This document shows positions 34,325-43,461 of a stretch of 52,763 bases of DNA, one piece after another. A program made the translations under genes and the position numbers. Position 1 is the stretch's first letter; each line of letters opens with the position of its first letter. Below the pieces are notes generated by a model. That model saw only the letters and a program-made list of their open reading frames with translations, was not told the DNA's origin and did no database searches. Source of the stretch: Candidatus Parvarchaeota archaeon (GTDB lineage: Archaea > Nanobdellota > Nanobdellia > Parvarchaeales > Parvarchaeaceae); contig JAMCSP010000019.1 in assembly GCA_023378865.1 (NCBI GenBank), forward strand, positions 1-52,763, written 5' to 3'.

Positions 34325-35767
34325 TTAAGTTTTTATGTGAAGAATCAGAGAATTGGAACTCTTTTTGTAGTTTCTTCCATTGAAATCGAATTTTACGCTT
34401 GCCTTCTCCAATTCAAAGTTCCCAACTATGCCTATCTTGCTTTTTACCTCATACATGACTATTATCTCATCGTTTGGATTAAGCTCTTCTTCCTTCCAGG
34501 AAATAAGCATTTTATTGCCGTGTTTTGTTATTTTTCCCTCCTTCTGCCCTGCCTTTGCCACCTTCAGTGAATTTGGAGGTATCTCATCTTCTAATTCTAT
34601 ACCGTATATTTTCTTTCTTGAAATGTTCTTAAGTCTCAAAGCTATTTTTATGTCTATAAATCCTTCTACGGCCTTGTGTTCTATAACTTCTTTTTTGAAT
34701 ACCACTTTCCTGTTGAAATAAAGGAATATTATAAATGCCAACGCTATTATCAGGATTATAAGATATATTGGATAATAAGAAACGGAATACTGCAGAGTTA
34801 TGCTCTGGCCCGGCATTAATGATTTAATTGAGGGTATAATTGAGCCGTTTGCGATAACGGCAGAACCATTAGATGAAGACTTGGAGGTTAAAAACAGTGA
34901 ATTAAAGCCGCTTATGCTCAAAGCAATTGCACTCCGGTTTATAGGAACGTTTCCTTCATTTTTAACGGTTATCGAAGCGCTGCCTCCAAAAATGTTAAAA
35001 CTGGAGGTTTTGCTTACCAGAGGCTTATAGTATGTAAGTATGCTTACCGGAAAATACAATGTAGATGAATTCTTATTGTAATTTGTATAAACTGATATAT
35101 TGTATTTCCCAGGCGGAAGAAGATAACTTAAAGTGTTTATTGGAATTGAGAAGTTAAATGAATTCAGGCCTAAATTTCCCATAACTTCATTTTTTGAAGA
35201 TGAATAAACTAATTTTCCATTACTTGACAGATTATAGACAAAGGGCAATATCAAACCGGTTTGTCCTAAGGAGTTCATCACGTTTACCTGGAAGTAAATA
35301 TCATTGTAAGGATAAAAGAACTTTGAGGAGTTTATTGAATAAAGATATATCGAGGTTTTTGTTATTGGGATTATTGCAGCACTTAGATTAAAGTAATCGG
35401 ATATTCCATTATCGCTGTAAAGCATCTGCATTGTTATAGGATATGAGAAGAAAACGTCTTTTGACTCAAAAGAGAAAAGCACAGTTTTTGTCTGGCCGGG
35501 TAAAAGCTCAAAACTCTGCGGGAATGCCCCTATACTGTCAAAATAGCCGGAATAAATTATAGACGTCCTTCCTAAATTTAGAGATATATTTTGCGTCGTG
35601 TTCTGGTTATTGTAAAAGGTAAAATTAAAGTATGAAACAGCATTGCTTTGGACAGTTATAGAATTAGGGCTTACTTTCAAAGCATGGACATTACCGACTA
35701 AGAATACTGCAGACAGCAGTATAATAGTAAATATCACTAGCCTCTTTGCTGCATTGTTCATAACCAT
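34325..35767 (-). CDS. Membrane-anchored extracellular beta-domain protein
   Basis: 480 residues. An N-terminal signal peptide (about residues 8-29, likely cleaved after VHA) precedes about 300 extracellular residues rich in Asn, Ser and Tyr with many N-x-S/T sequons. They look like two or three Ig-like/NEW3-type beta domains (strands around NAVSYFNFTFYNNQ, then PGQTKTVLFSF, then GSASITVKNEGN and PGQSITLQYSV). A membrane helix follows at about residues 334-352. A cytoplasmic domain of about 125 residues comes last (IALRLKNISRKKIYGIELEDEIPPN), which resembles a CARDB/DUF11-like fold. The upstream TATA-like CTATTTAATA suggests a leaderless start at 35767. Exact function is unknown. Confidence 0.7.
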   Translation of the reverse strand: MVMNNAAKRLVIFTIILLSAVFLVGNVHALKVSPNSITVQSNAVSYFNFTFYNNQNTTQNISLNLGRTSIIYSGYFDSIGAFPQSFELLPGQTKTVLFSFESKDVFFSYPITMQMLYSDNGISDYFNLSAAIIPITKTSIYLYSINSSKFFYPYNDIYFQVNVMNSLGQTGLILPFVYNLSSNGKLVYSSSKNEVMGNLGLNSFNFSIPINTLSYLLPPGKYNISVYTNYNKNSSTLYFPVSILTYYKPLVSKTSSFNIFGGSASITVKNEGNVPINRSAIALSISGFNSLFLTSKSSSNGSAVIANGSIIPSIKSLMPGQSITLQYSVSYYPIYLIILIIALAFIIFLYFNRKVVFKKEVIEHKAVEGFIDIKIALRLKNISRKKIYGIELEDEIPPNSLKVAKAGQKEGKITKHGNKMLISWKEEELNPNDEIIVMYEVKSKIGIVGNFELEKASVKFDFNGRNYKKSSNSLILHIKT

Positions 35768-35801
35768 AGAAGTATTTTCAGTATTAAATAGATTTAAGCA
35801 T

Positions 35802-36938
35802 TTAAATTTTATTGTAAAGCGCTAGAAGTTTATCCACAGTCTTCTTTATATCGAACTCCTTTACTATTCCGTCAAATTTATATCTGTTCACATGCTCATA
35901 TATAATATTAGCTTTTTCTGCAAGATCCTTTACACTGTGTGCATTGAATCTTTCACCGCATTTTGCATAACTAAGCAATTCCTCCTGCGCGCCTTTTTCA
36001 GGCAAAAGAATCGGTAATCTGTAAAAGGATGCATACAAGTCTACAATACCCTGTGTTTCGAAAGTAGACGGATTACAGAGAAGATCTGAAGCGGCATAGT
36101 AAAGGGGTATATCCTTTTCCTTTACAAATCCGGTAAATATAACGTTCCTGTTGCCTATTCTTTTGCTTAATGAAACAAGTTCCTTAAGGTATGGCCCGGA
36201 TCCTGCTATTATTACCTTAAAACCGCTTGCAGACAGCGGTTTTGCAGCTTTTATAAGAAGGTCTATGTTCTTTTCCTTGCTTACCCTCCCGAAATATAGT
36301 ATTATTTTATCTTTGCTCTTTAGCCCCAGCTGTATTCTTGCCCTTTCCCTATTCTCTCTCTTCATTGAATTAAATTCCACCCCTGTTGGAATAATTTCTA
36401 TATTCCTTAAACCGCTGCTCTCGAGTATCCTTTTTACATACATTGTAGGCGCGATTATGCTATCAGTCTTTGAATAGAACCACTTTAGATACCGCATAAC
36501 CACAAATCTGCTTAGTTTAATCGCTGCTCTGTTATTAGTAAAATAAGCGGATATAGCTTCATCAGAAAACACCATCGTATGAAATGTTCCTATAAATTTT
36601 GAATTAAGTTGGATACTTGCCCGGTATGCAAACAAACCGGCGGTAAACGGCGTGTGGGTATGTATTATGTCTGGCATTATCTGCATTACACGTGAGCTTT
36701 CACGGCTTATCAAACCCATCGTGTACTGCGGATACTTTTTAAACTGCATACCTTTTATGATATACAGTCTTTTGTCCTTTTTGGCAAGTTTGGACATTTC
36801 ACTTCCGCCTGAAGCAAATATGTAAACTTCATGCCCCCTTCTTTCCAATTCCTTTCTTGTGTTAATTATAGATGTTACAACGCCGTCTCTGGATGGAAGA
36901 TAACTATCTGTATAAAATGCTATTTTTAGCGTTTCCAT
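35802..36938 (-). CDS. Glycosyltransferase family 4 (GT-B fold)
   Basis: A 378-residue retaining glycosyltransferase. The N-terminal FYTDSYLPSRDGVVTSI is typical of the group that includes diacylglycerol glucosyltransferases and PimB-like mannosyltransferases. HTHTPFTAG and IIPTGVEFN are further family marks. The C-terminal donor site has YFGRVSKEKN and STFETQGIVDLYAS, where the second Glu of the usual E-x7-E is replaced by Asp-Leu-Tyr. The likely role is glycolipid or surface glycan synthesis. It begins 1 bp after the dnaJ stop and is therefore probably the last gene of the grpE-dnaK-dnaJ operon, an unusual partner. Confidence 0.88.
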   Translation of the reverse strand: METLKIAFYTDSYLPSRDGVVTSIINTRKELERRGHEVYIFASGGSEMSKLAKKDKRLYIIKGMQFKKYPQYTMGLISRESSRVMQIMPDIIHTHTPFTAGLFAYRASIQLNSKFIGTFHTMVFSDEAISAYFTNNRAAIKLSRFVVMRYLKWFYSKTDSIIAPTMYVKRILESSGLRNIEIIPTGVEFNSMKRENRERARIQLGLKSKDKIILYFGRVSKEKNIDLLIKAAKPLSASGFKVIIAGSGPYLKELVSLSKRIGNRNVIFTGFVKEKDIPLYYAASDLLCNPSTFETQGIVDLYASFYRLPILLPEKGAQEELLSYAKCGERFNAHSVKDLAEKANIIYEHVNRYKFDGIVKEFDIKKTVDKLLALYNKI

Positions 36939-36939
36939 C

Positions 36940-37956
36940 TTAATCTGCAGAAATATGGGGTGCTTTTCTTTCCCCCAGCGCTTTTTCTATTTCATTTAAT
37001 TCCTTTATTCCGATTTTTTTAGGGAGGTCTATAGCAATGTCTATTATTAGATTGCCTCTCTGCCCATTCTGGCCATAAAGTCCTTTTCCCTTTAGTATCA
37101 GAGGGCCCGTTTCGCCTGCACTTACTGTGATTCTTTCGCTTCCCCAAGGCGTTGGCAAGTCAAGTTCTATACCGTTAAGAAGATCCCTTAAATCCAGGTA
37201 TAACCTTGTTCTCAGATCATTTCCAGCTACACTATAAGTATCGCTTTTTCTTATGTGGAAAAACACATATAAATCTCCATTTTCTCCGTTAACAGAGGGT
37301 TCCCCTTTGCCTTTTATTATTGTATAATCTCCTTCTTTTACTCCTCTCCTTATTGGAACGGAAAGCGTTTCCTCCTTTACTACAAAACCGGTGCCATTGC
37401 AGTTATCGCATTTCTTTTTAACTATAAAGCCAGTTCCGCCGCATCTATCACACGTAGTAGTGAATATGACATTCGATCCAAATTGATGTATAGTCCTGCG
37501 TATCTTTCCGCTGCCGTGGCATTTCGGACATTTTTCTCTTTCTTTTGCGCCCGAACCAGAACAAACAGGACAAATTACTCTATGCTTTATATTAAAAGTT
37601 TTTATAGCTGGATTGAACACTTCTTCCAAGGTTATGTCTAAATCGTACCTTAAATCTTCTCCTTTTGACGAAAAGCCGAAATTCCTGAATATATCTTCAA
37701 ATCCATGAAAATTAAATATGTCACTGAAGTCATTAAAATCAAAGCCTTGCTCACTGCCTTCCTGCTGTGATGAACTGCCGCCTTTGTTCATCAATATCCT
37801 GTACGCTTCATTTATCTCCTTGAACTTTTCCTCAGCATTTTTATCGCCTGGATTTAAATCCGGATGATATTTCTTAGCCAGTGTCTTAAAAGCCTTTTTA
37901 ATCTCTTCTTCCGATGCATTGGGACTTACACCTAACACACGATAAGGATCATCCAT
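36940..37956 (-). CDS. dnaJ: Chaperone DnaJ (Hsp40)
   Basis: Co-chaperone that delivers clients to DnaK and stimulates its ATPase. The J domain has the essential HPD in [11 protein letters not shown]. The Gly/Phe region is replaced by a Ser/Gln/Phe-rich stretch and is short. Four zinc-finger repeats are complete ([32 protein letters not shown]). The C-terminal client-binding domains follow ([15 protein letters not shown]-like end). 338 residues is slightly short for type I DnaJ, mainly from the reduced linker and C-terminus. The leader between dnaK and dnaJ is a copy of dnaK coding sequence (see the 28-bp repeat). Confidence 0.95.
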   Translation of the reverse strand: MDDPYRVLGVSPNASEEEIKKAFKTLAKKYHPDLNPGDKNAEEKFKEINEAYRILMNKGGSSSQQEGSEQGFDFNDFSDIFNFHGFEDIFRNFGFSSKGEDLRYDLDITLEEVFNPAIKTFNIKHRVICPVCSGSGAKEREKCPKCHGSGKIRRTIHQFGSNVIFTTTCDRCGGTGFIVKKKCDNCNGTGFVVKEETLSVPIRRGVKEGDYTIIKGKGEPSVNGENGDLYVFFHIRKSDTYSVAGNDLRTRLYLDLRDLLNGIELDLPTPWGSERITVSAGETGPLILKGKGLYGQNGQRGNLIIDIAIDLPKKIGIKELNEIEKALGERKAPHISAD

Positions 37957-37982
37957 ATTATCCCTTGCAAGTGGTCTCTCTC
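37955..37982 (-). repeat. 28-bp exact repeat in the dnaK-dnaJ spacer (copy of 38553-38580)
   Basis: 28 bases starting at the first two bases of the dnaJ ATG and running back through the spacer are identical to dnaK codons at 38553-38580. The repeat fills 26 of the 31 bases between the two genes and supplies AAGGGAT, the putative ribosome-binding sequence, 5 bases before the dnaJ ATG. Confidence 0.93.
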
Positions 37983-37987
37983 AATCT

Positions 37988-39841
37988 TTAACTTCCGCTG
38001 TTTTCTTCCCCATTTTGCGGATTGTCGTTGTTTCCGTCATTTTCCTGCGTATTCTGCTGAGCATCGTTCTGTTGAGTCTGGCCCTGCTGGCTATAAATCT
38101 TTGAACTTAGTTTATTTATAATTGCTGTCAACTTATCCTTGTCTTCATTTACCTGCTCAATTGTAATATCCTCTTTTGCCGTGTCTTCCTTTATCTTCTT
38201 TATTATGTCATTTGCTTCGTTCTTCTCCTCTTCAGTGATCTTATCCTTGAAATCATTTAGTGTCTTTTCAAGAGAATAAGACAAAGCAGAAAGGTTATTC
38301 TTGGCCTCGATTAATTCCTTTATTTTCTTGTCTTTTTCCTCATTTTCCTTTGCGGCCTGCATCATCTTTTCTATTTCCTCCTTCGAAAGCTTGTGCGGAG
38401 CAGATATTGTTATCTTCTGCGTTTTTCCTGTAGCTTTATCCTTTGCAGAAACGCTTAGTATTCCGTTAGCGTCTATGTCAAAAGTTACCTCTATTTGAGG
38501 TACTCCCCTGGGTGCAGGAGGTATACCCTCAAGATTAAAGCTGCCAAGACTTATATTATCCCTTGCAAGTGGTCTCTCTCCCTGAAGAACATTTATAGTA
38601 ACGCTTGTCTGATAATCATCGGCTGTTGAAAAAACTTTACTTACTTTTATTGGTATTGTGCTGTTTCTTTCAATTATAGGCGTTGAAACGCCTCCCAGCG
38701 TTTCTATGCTAAGTGTCAAAGGCGTTACATCCAAAAGCACTATGTCCTTAATCTCTCCGGCCAAAACTGCACCCTGGATAGCAGCTCCCAATGCTACTGC
38801 TTCCATTGGATCCACTCCTCTTTCAAGCTTTTCTCCGAAAATATCGGTAAGGAATTTCTGCACTATCGGCATCCTTGTAGGCCCGCCTACAAGTATTATC
38901 TTCGAGACTTTATCCTTGTCAATATTTGCGTCCTTAAGAACATTTTCTATCGGCTGTCTTGACCTCTCTATTATAGGCCTTACAAGATTTTCCAGAGTAG
39001 CTCTGGATATTTTGATGTCTAGATTTTTAGGAGAGTTATTAACGACAGTTATATAAGGAAGATTTATCTCTGTTTCAAGAACTGTTGAAAGCTCTATTTT
39101 CGCTTTCTCTGCCGCGTCTCTTATTCTTTGCATTGCTACTTTGTCCTTGCTTATATCAAAATTCTCTTTTGTTTTGAAGTCTTTTACTATGTAATCTACG
39201 AGAGCATTGTCCATGTCTACCCCTCCGAGTTCTACATCTCCGGAAGTAGCCAAAACCTCGAACGTACCGGAAGATATTTCCATTAAGGTTACATCAAGTG
39301 TACCTCCGCCAAGATCGTAAACCAAAACCTTGATATCCGCGGATTTATCCAGACCGTAGGCCATAGCGGCCGCAGTCGGCTCATTTATTATTCTCACTAC
39401 ATCCAAACCGGCTATGCTTCCCGCATCTTTTGTTGCCTGCCTTTGATTATCGTTGAAATAGGCAGGAACCGTTATTACTGCCTTTTTAACCTCTGTTCCA
39501 AGAAATGCCTCTGCGTCTCTTTTTATTTTCTGCAGTATAAAAGCGGAGATCTGCTGCGGAGTATACTCCTTGCCATTTATGTTGTATTTATAATCGCTCC
39601 CCATCTTTCTCTTTGCTGCGAATATTGTATTCTGTGGATTTGAAATGGCCTGTCTTCTTGCAGGTTCTCCGACTAAAATCTGATTGTCTTTTGTAAACGC
39701 AACCACTGAAGGAAACATTTTACCGGCTATTGTTGCTCCCTCTGCACTCGGTATTATGGTAGGTTTTCCAGCCGTTACAACGGCTGCCTGCGAGTTTGAT
39801 GTTCCCAAGTCTATTCCTATTATCTTTTCTTTTTCTGTCAT
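37988..39841 (-). CDS. dnaK: Chaperone DnaK (Hsp70)
   Basis: 617-residue Hsp70. The ATPase domain has [15 protein letters not shown] (phosphate 1; the usual GTTNS is GTSNS), [13 protein letters not shown] (phosphate 2) and [13 protein letters not shown] (adenosine). The linker is [12 protein letters not shown]. The substrate domain follows with [10 protein letters not shown], then a helical lid and a Gln/Asn-rich low-complexity tail. GrpE and DnaJ lie on either side in the same operon; the start overlaps the grpE stop by 4 bp. DnaK is considered to have entered archaea by transfer from bacteria, and the intact grpE-dnaK-dnaJ order here is compatible with that. Confidence 0.97.
   Translation of the reverse strand: MTEKEKIIGIDLGTSNSQAAVVTAGKPTIIPSAEGATIAGKMFPSVVAFTKDNQILVGEPARRQAISNPQNTIFAAKRKMGSDYKYNINGKEYTPQQISAFILQKIKRDAEAFLGTEVKKAVITVPAYFNDNQRQATKDAGSIAGLDVVRIINEPTAAAMAYGLDKSADIKVLVYDLGGGTLDVTLMEISSGTFEVLATSGDVELGGVDMDNALVDYIVKDFKTKENFDISKDKVAMQRIRDAAEKAKIELSTVLETEINLPYITVVNNSPKNLDIKISRATLENLVRPIIERSRQPIENVLKDANIDKDKVSKIILVGGPTRMPIVQKFLTDIFGEKLERGVDPMEAVALGAAIQGAVLAGEIKDIVLLDVTPLTLSIETLGGVSTPIIERNSTIPIKVSKVFSTADDYQTSVTINVLQGERPLARDNISLGSFNLEGIPPAPRGVPQIEVTFDIDANGILSVSAKDKATGKTQKITISAPHKLSKEEIEKMMQAAKENEEKDKKIKELIEAKNNLSALSYSLEKTLNDFKDKITEEEKNEANDIIKKIKEDTAKEDITIEQVNEDKDKLTAIINKLSSKIYSQQGQTQQNDAQQNTQENDGNNDNPQNGEENSGS
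38553..38580 (-). repeat. 28-bp exact repeat, dnaK-internal copy
   Basis: This copy encodes [10 protein letters not shown]-like residues of the conserved DnaK segment [10 protein letters not shown], so it is the native source. The other copy (37955-37982) lies 598 bp away in the leader of dnaJ. Confidence 0.93.
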
Positions 39842-40290
39842 ACGCTGATTTTAACTTTCGGATACCTTATTATTTTTCCGTTAAGTTTATAACCTTTCTG
39901 CACCTCCTCGATTATCTTTCCTTTTTCTTCTTTACTTTCTTCAGTCGCAACGGCTTCGGCTATATCAGATGAAAAATCCATGCCTAAGACCTCCATCTGT
40001 TCTAAGCCATAATGCGATAATACTGAAATAAGAGCTTTGTAAAGCGCCTGCACTTTTTCGTCCTTATCCTGTTTCAATACGCTCTCGAAATCATCCAATA
40101 CTTTAAGCAAATCTATTATAAGCCGTTCATTTGAATACTTTATGTATTCAACCAACTCCTTTTCCTTTGATTTTTTATAATTGTCAACCTCTGCAAGCAG
40201 ATACATATACTTCGACTTGTAATCTTCCTCGTTTTGTTCTTCCTGCTTTTCATCATTTATATCCTGTGCAGCATTTGTATTTTCTTCCAT
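39838..40290 (-). CDS. grpE: GrpE, nucleotide exchange factor of DnaK
   Basis: 150 residues. An acidic, disordered N-terminus (to about 22) leads to the long helix ([22 protein letters not shown]), then the four-helix part and a C-terminal beta wing ([20 protein letters not shown]). These are family hallmarks. It precedes dnaK with a 4-bp overlap and follows the SecB-like gene by 43 bp. Confidence 0.93.
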   Translation of the reverse strand: MEENTNAAQDINDEKQEEQNEEDYKSKYMYLLAEVDNYKKSKEKELVEYIKYSNERLIIDLLKVLDDFESVLKQDKDEKVQALYKALISVLSHYGLEQMEVLGMDFSSDIAEAVATEESKEEKGKIIEEVQKGYKLNGKIIRYPKVKISV

Positions 40291-40333
40291 AAAATTAGCG
40301 TAATAATAACCTTATTAGTAATATCTATTTTTA

Positions 40334-40774
40334 TTAATTTTTACTCTTTTTATCCTTTTCCTTTTTCTCATCTTTCTTTTCAGTTGATACTTTAGGCAAA
40401 GGCAAGATTGATGGAAGCTGCAGCATCTTTGAAAGAGACATAGCTTCTATTATGCTTATATTAAGGCTAGTCTGCAGTACTTCTTCAGTTATGGAATCAT
40501 CAAGCACTTTTTCATCCTGCCATTTGTTGTATATCTTATCGATATCCTCTGAGGTGTGCACTATAAAGCCTTCTATTACGATGTGCCCTAGTTCATCAGA
40601 ACTATTAGCAGTGAACTTCGCATCGAATCTGAACTGAAATTTAAGGACCTTGAACTTTTCATCTTTTTCAACGTCCAGAATAGTTATATTATTCGATATA
40701 CCCATCTGTGTTTCAGGTGGTATATTGTCCTCTCTTTTAGCATCTACCTTCGTTATCAAGTAATTTATTATCAT
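40334..40774 (-). CDS. SecB-like protein upstream of the DnaK operon (putative)
   Basis: 146 residues. The N-terminal two thirds look beta-rich and alternate charged and hydrophobic residues (FKVLKFQFRFDAKF, then HIVIEGFIVHTSED). They are followed by an EVLQTSLNISIIEAMSLSKMLQLPSILPLPKV segment (written here in parts: helix about residues 97-115, then a Pro-rich PSILPLPKV turn), and a Lys/Glu-rich tail. This pattern of beta sheet, helix ending before LP-x-P-x-PLP matches my memory of archaeal SecB-like proteins such as MJ0357. The position next to grpE-dnaK-dnaJ fits a chaperone. The match is from pattern only and is uncertain. Confidence 0.45.
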   Translation of the reverse strand: MIINYLITKVDAKREDNIPPETQMGISNNITILDVEKDEKFKVLKFQFRFDAKFTANSSDELGHIVIEGFIVHTSEDIDKIYNKWQDEKVLDDSITEEVLQTSLNISIIEAMSLSKMLQLPSILPLPKVSTEKKDEKKEKDKKSKN

Positions 40775-40859
40775 AGCATTCTATGAGGGTATTAGTATTT
40801 AAAAGTTTCCACTATATGAATAAAAAACTATATATTTATAAAAAATGCTCTAAAAAGAA

Positions 40860-41351
40860 ATGAACGAGGAAAAAGACGCGGATTATTACTTTGAAAAGTT
40901 GAAAGACAGTGGGCTAAACAAAGAAAAATATTATTCACAGAGTCTAAGCCCGACACATAAATATGACGTATTCCCAAATGAGAAAATTTTCATGAACTGG
41001 TTAATAGAAGGTGATTTTTTGGACCTTAGAAGTATGAATGACATAATATTTGCAGCCTATTCAAATCCATCTTCAGAAGAAAATATTGTTATAAATAAAT
41101 ACATAAAAGAAGAAAATAAACAGCAGGAGATATCAAATCTCTCTGATGAATGCACGGAAAATGTACTTTATATGTTTAAAATAATTACAAATCTGAAAGA
41201 ATACAGCACCGAAGATTTAATAAAAATACATGAAGAAATATTGGAAAAAATGGATAAAATGAAAGAAAAACTCAATAGTATAGTAAGCGGTGCATTTGAA
41301 TACTTCAAAAAGAAGGAAAAACGGGGCAATAAGGAACAATATATTGGCTAA
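40860..41351 (+). CDS. Uncharacterised helical acidic protein
   Basis: 163 residues from ATG 40860, Glu/Lys-rich and helical, with a predicted coiled coil in the last third (LIKIHEEILEKMDKMKEK near residues 122-139) and a basic end. It contains a Trp-bearing hydrophobic patch (KIFMNWLIEGDFLDL near residues 42-56). No signal peptide or membrane segment. It is divergent from the SecB-like gene and 32 bp before htpX, so it may be co-transcribed with the protease. I recognise no family. Confidence 0.55.
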   Translation: MNEEKDADYYFEKLKDSGLNKEKYYSQSLSPTHKYDVFPNEKIFMNWLIEGDFLDLRSMNDIIFAAYSNPSSEENIVINKYIKEENKQQEISNLSDECTENVLYMFKIITNLKEYSTEDLIKIHEEILEKMDKMKEKLNSIVSGAFEYFKKKEKRGNKEQYIG

Positions 41352-41383
41352 ACCATATTAAATAGTAAACATATCAAGGTATT

Positions 41384-42277
41384 ATGGGAATCGCAAAGAT
41401 ATCACTGTTATTCTCTGCATTATCGCTTATACTTATAGGATTTGGAGCGTTGATAGGATACTTTCTTGGAGGTATCTTACTTTGGATGTCTGTTTTCTTT
41501 TTCATAGCGCTGGCAATGAACATTTTTTCATACTTCAAAAGCGATTCTATAGCAATAAAGATGACAAGAAGCAAAATAATAGAGAGATCGGAGAACCCAA
41601 AGTTCTACGGTATTGTTGAAAAAGTTTCGCAGCAGGCAAATATACCAATGCCGAGAGTGGGAATAATGCCAACAGATGTTCCAAATGCATTTGCTACAGG
41701 GAAGGATGAAAATCATGCCGTAGTAGTAGCAACCTCCGGGATACTGCAAATGCTTAATGATGATGAACTAGAAGCTGTTATAGGACATGAGATAAGCCAC
41801 ATAACCCATAAGGATATTTTAATCTCCTCTATAGCAGCTACAATTGCTACCCTTATTTCTTACATTGGAAACATGATAATCTTTTCCGAGTTTTTCGGAG
41901 GGATGGATGAAAGAAATAATAACAGCAGTATAATACTTCTGATTGCAGCAATCCTTATCCCTATAGGCGCAATGTTTGTGCAGCTAGGCATATCCCGGGA
42001 CAGAGAAGCGTATGCAGACGAAGGGAGTGTTAGACTTCTGAAAAAACCGGACGAACTAATTTCTTCATTGAAAAAGATAAGCAATGTTAAGATAGCAAGC
42101 AGAAAACCTATATTAAACAGAAATAAAAGCAACAGTCCGCAGCCCGGGGCGTATTCCTCCTTGTTTATAGTAAATAACTTTTCAGCCCATGCCCTTACAA
42201 ACCTATTTTCAACTCACCCCTCTTTGGAAAAAAGAATAGAAAACATAAACAGGGTAAGAAATGAATTAGGGATATAG
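41384..42277 (+). CDS. htpX: HtpX-type membrane zinc metalloprotease (M48)
   Basis: A 297-residue quality-control protease for membrane proteins. Two N-terminal helices (about 5-30 and 32-50) are followed by the cytosolic catalytic region with VIGHEISHITHKD (His135, Glu136, His139). Two more helices (about 145-172 and 182-205) precede the third zinc ligand region SRDREAYADE. The C-terminal THPSLEKRIENI is the family end motif. It lies beside the DnaK chaperone block and an unknown HExxH protein. Confidence 0.93.
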   Translation: MGIAKISLLFSALSLILIGFGALIGYFLGGILLWMSVFFFIALAMNIFSYFKSDSIAIKMTRSKIIERSENPKFYGIVEKVSQQANIPMPRVGIMPTDVPNAFATGKDENHAVVVATSGILQMLNDDELEAVIGHEISHITHKDILISSIAATIATLISYIGNMIIFSEFFGGMDERNNNSSIILLIAAILIPIGAMFVQLGISRDREAYADEGSVRLLKKPDELISSLKKISNVKIASRKPILNRNKSNSPQPGAYSSLFIVNNFSAHALTNLFSTHPSLEKRIENINRVRNELGI

Positions 42278-42985
42278 TTATAAGTATTCTATCCAGCTTC
42301 TCAATCCACCGAAATCATAGTTTATCTTTATTTTTTGTTTCCTGCCGTTTTTTATAATACTAAAACCATTCTCCTGTTCAAAAATTAATATAGGATTTTT
42401 ATTTTCTGAGGAATAAATCTGATTTACAAACTTATCTTTTTGACCATCAAAACCCGATAAATCTATTATAGTAGCATTTGAAATCAATTCGAGCAGAGGC
42501 TTTTTAAAATCTTTTGCCAAAGCGTTTATTTTACTGTCATAGTTGTTTTCTAATTCATACAGCATATTTAGATGATAATTCAAAATAGAAAAGTCTATAA
42601 ATGTGTCTCTTCCGTTATCATTTTTAACATAAAAGCCATTTAAGTTTCCACCAAGTTTTTTGTATATACCAAACCAGTAAATTGAATGCAAAGGCGCATA
42701 TTCTACAGAAGATTCTTTTTTAAGCTTTCTTTCAATAAGGTGCGCTTCCTCATGTATAATCGTATCAAAAAGCTCTTTTCTGTACTCTCCAATTCTGCCT
42801 TTAACCGAAGAATTTATGCATATTTTGCCCCGATCTGAATTATATGAACCAAAAATGTTCGCAGGCAGATCTTCAAAATAATAATTTTTAAGGTCAAATG
42901 CACCAATCTTTTTCAATTCGGGAAAGCCTTTACTTAACTTGTCGATTGAATACTCAAGTAATGAATCCAAATCAGCTGTTTTCAT
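42278..42985 (-). CDS. Putative zinc metallopeptidase, HExxH type, unknown family
   Basis: 235 residues. The only clear motif is FDTIIHEEAHLIERKL, a gluzincin/SprT-like HExxH (His78, Glu79, His82). A later His100 in YAPLHSIYW could be the third ligand, at a spacing similar to SprT-like proteins. The region before it (IFGSYNSDRGKICIN) resembles the strand that precedes HExxH in that group. The C-terminal half is unrecognised. A TTG at 43003 could extend it by 6 residues, but the ATG at 42985 lies about 25 bp after a TATATATAAA box, the leaderless spacing. It abuts htpX convergently with no gap. Confidence 0.6.
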   Translation of the reverse strand: MKTADLDSLLEYSIDKLSKGFPELKKIGAFDLKNYYFEDLPANIFGSYNSDRGKICINSSVKGRIGEYRKELFDTIIHEEAHLIERKLKKESSVEYAPLHSIYWFGIYKKLGGNLNGFYVKNDNGRDTFIDFSILNYHLNMLYELENNYDSKINALAKDFKKPLLELISNATIIDLSGFDGQKDKFVNQIYSSENKNPILIFEQENGFSIIKNGRKQKIKINYDFGGLRSWIEYL

Positions 42986-43043
42986 TATTAGATTTGACTG
43001 CAATTTATATATAAAGATTGAAAAGATAGAATATGAAAGAAAC

Positions 43044-43117
43044 GCTCCTGTAGTCTAACTTGGATAGAACGCAGGCCTGCGGAGCCTGATATCTGGATTC
43101 AAATTCCAGCAGGGGCA
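43044..43117 (+). tRNA. tRNA-Arg (GCG)
   Basis: 74-nt cloverleaf: acceptor GCTCCTG/CAGGGGC (one T-G pair), anticodon stem CAGGC/GCCTG around loop CTGCGGA giving GCG, T-arm CTGGA-TTCAAAT-TCCAG, discriminator A. The D stem has one C-A mismatch. No intron and no CCA. Confidence 0.92.
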
Positions 43118-43153
43118 AATATAATAACAAAAAGTAATAATTATTCGTCAAAG

Positions 43154-43227
43154 GGGCAGTGGTCTAGCTTGGTTATGACACCAGCCTAGGGCGCTGGTGG
43201 TCCTGGGTTCAAATCCCAGCTGCCCCA
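43154..43227 (+). tRNA. tRNA-Pro with AGG anticodon
   Basis: 74-nt cloverleaf: acceptor GGGGCAG/CTGCCCC, D stem GTCT/TGAC, anticodon stem CCAGC/GCTGG around loop CTAGGGC, T-arm CTGGG-TTCAAAT-CCCAG, discriminator A. The anticodon is AGG, so A occupies the wobble position, where archaea normally carry G, U or C. It lies 36 bp after tRNA-Arg. Confidence 0.92.
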
Positions 43228-43461
43228 TTCTTGATGGGGGATAATGCTATCTAAAAGAAATGGGGCTGTTTTGCAGAATTTTTACCGATTCATTTGTTTT
43301 CTAATAAATTTTAGAAAATTTTTTTATCTTGATATAGTTCAATCTTTAAGTATATCAGTGTTTTCTAGGAAATAAGATAAATAAGTCTATCCAAAGTAGA
43401 ATACTTCTTATTTAGCGGATAAGTATTATATATACATTATTTTCATTCAGTATATTAGGAT

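Noticed and set aside
43044-43461. tRNA pair as attachment site of an integrated element
   Set aside because: I found no second copy of either tRNA 3' end downstream, and no integrase or transposase in the window.
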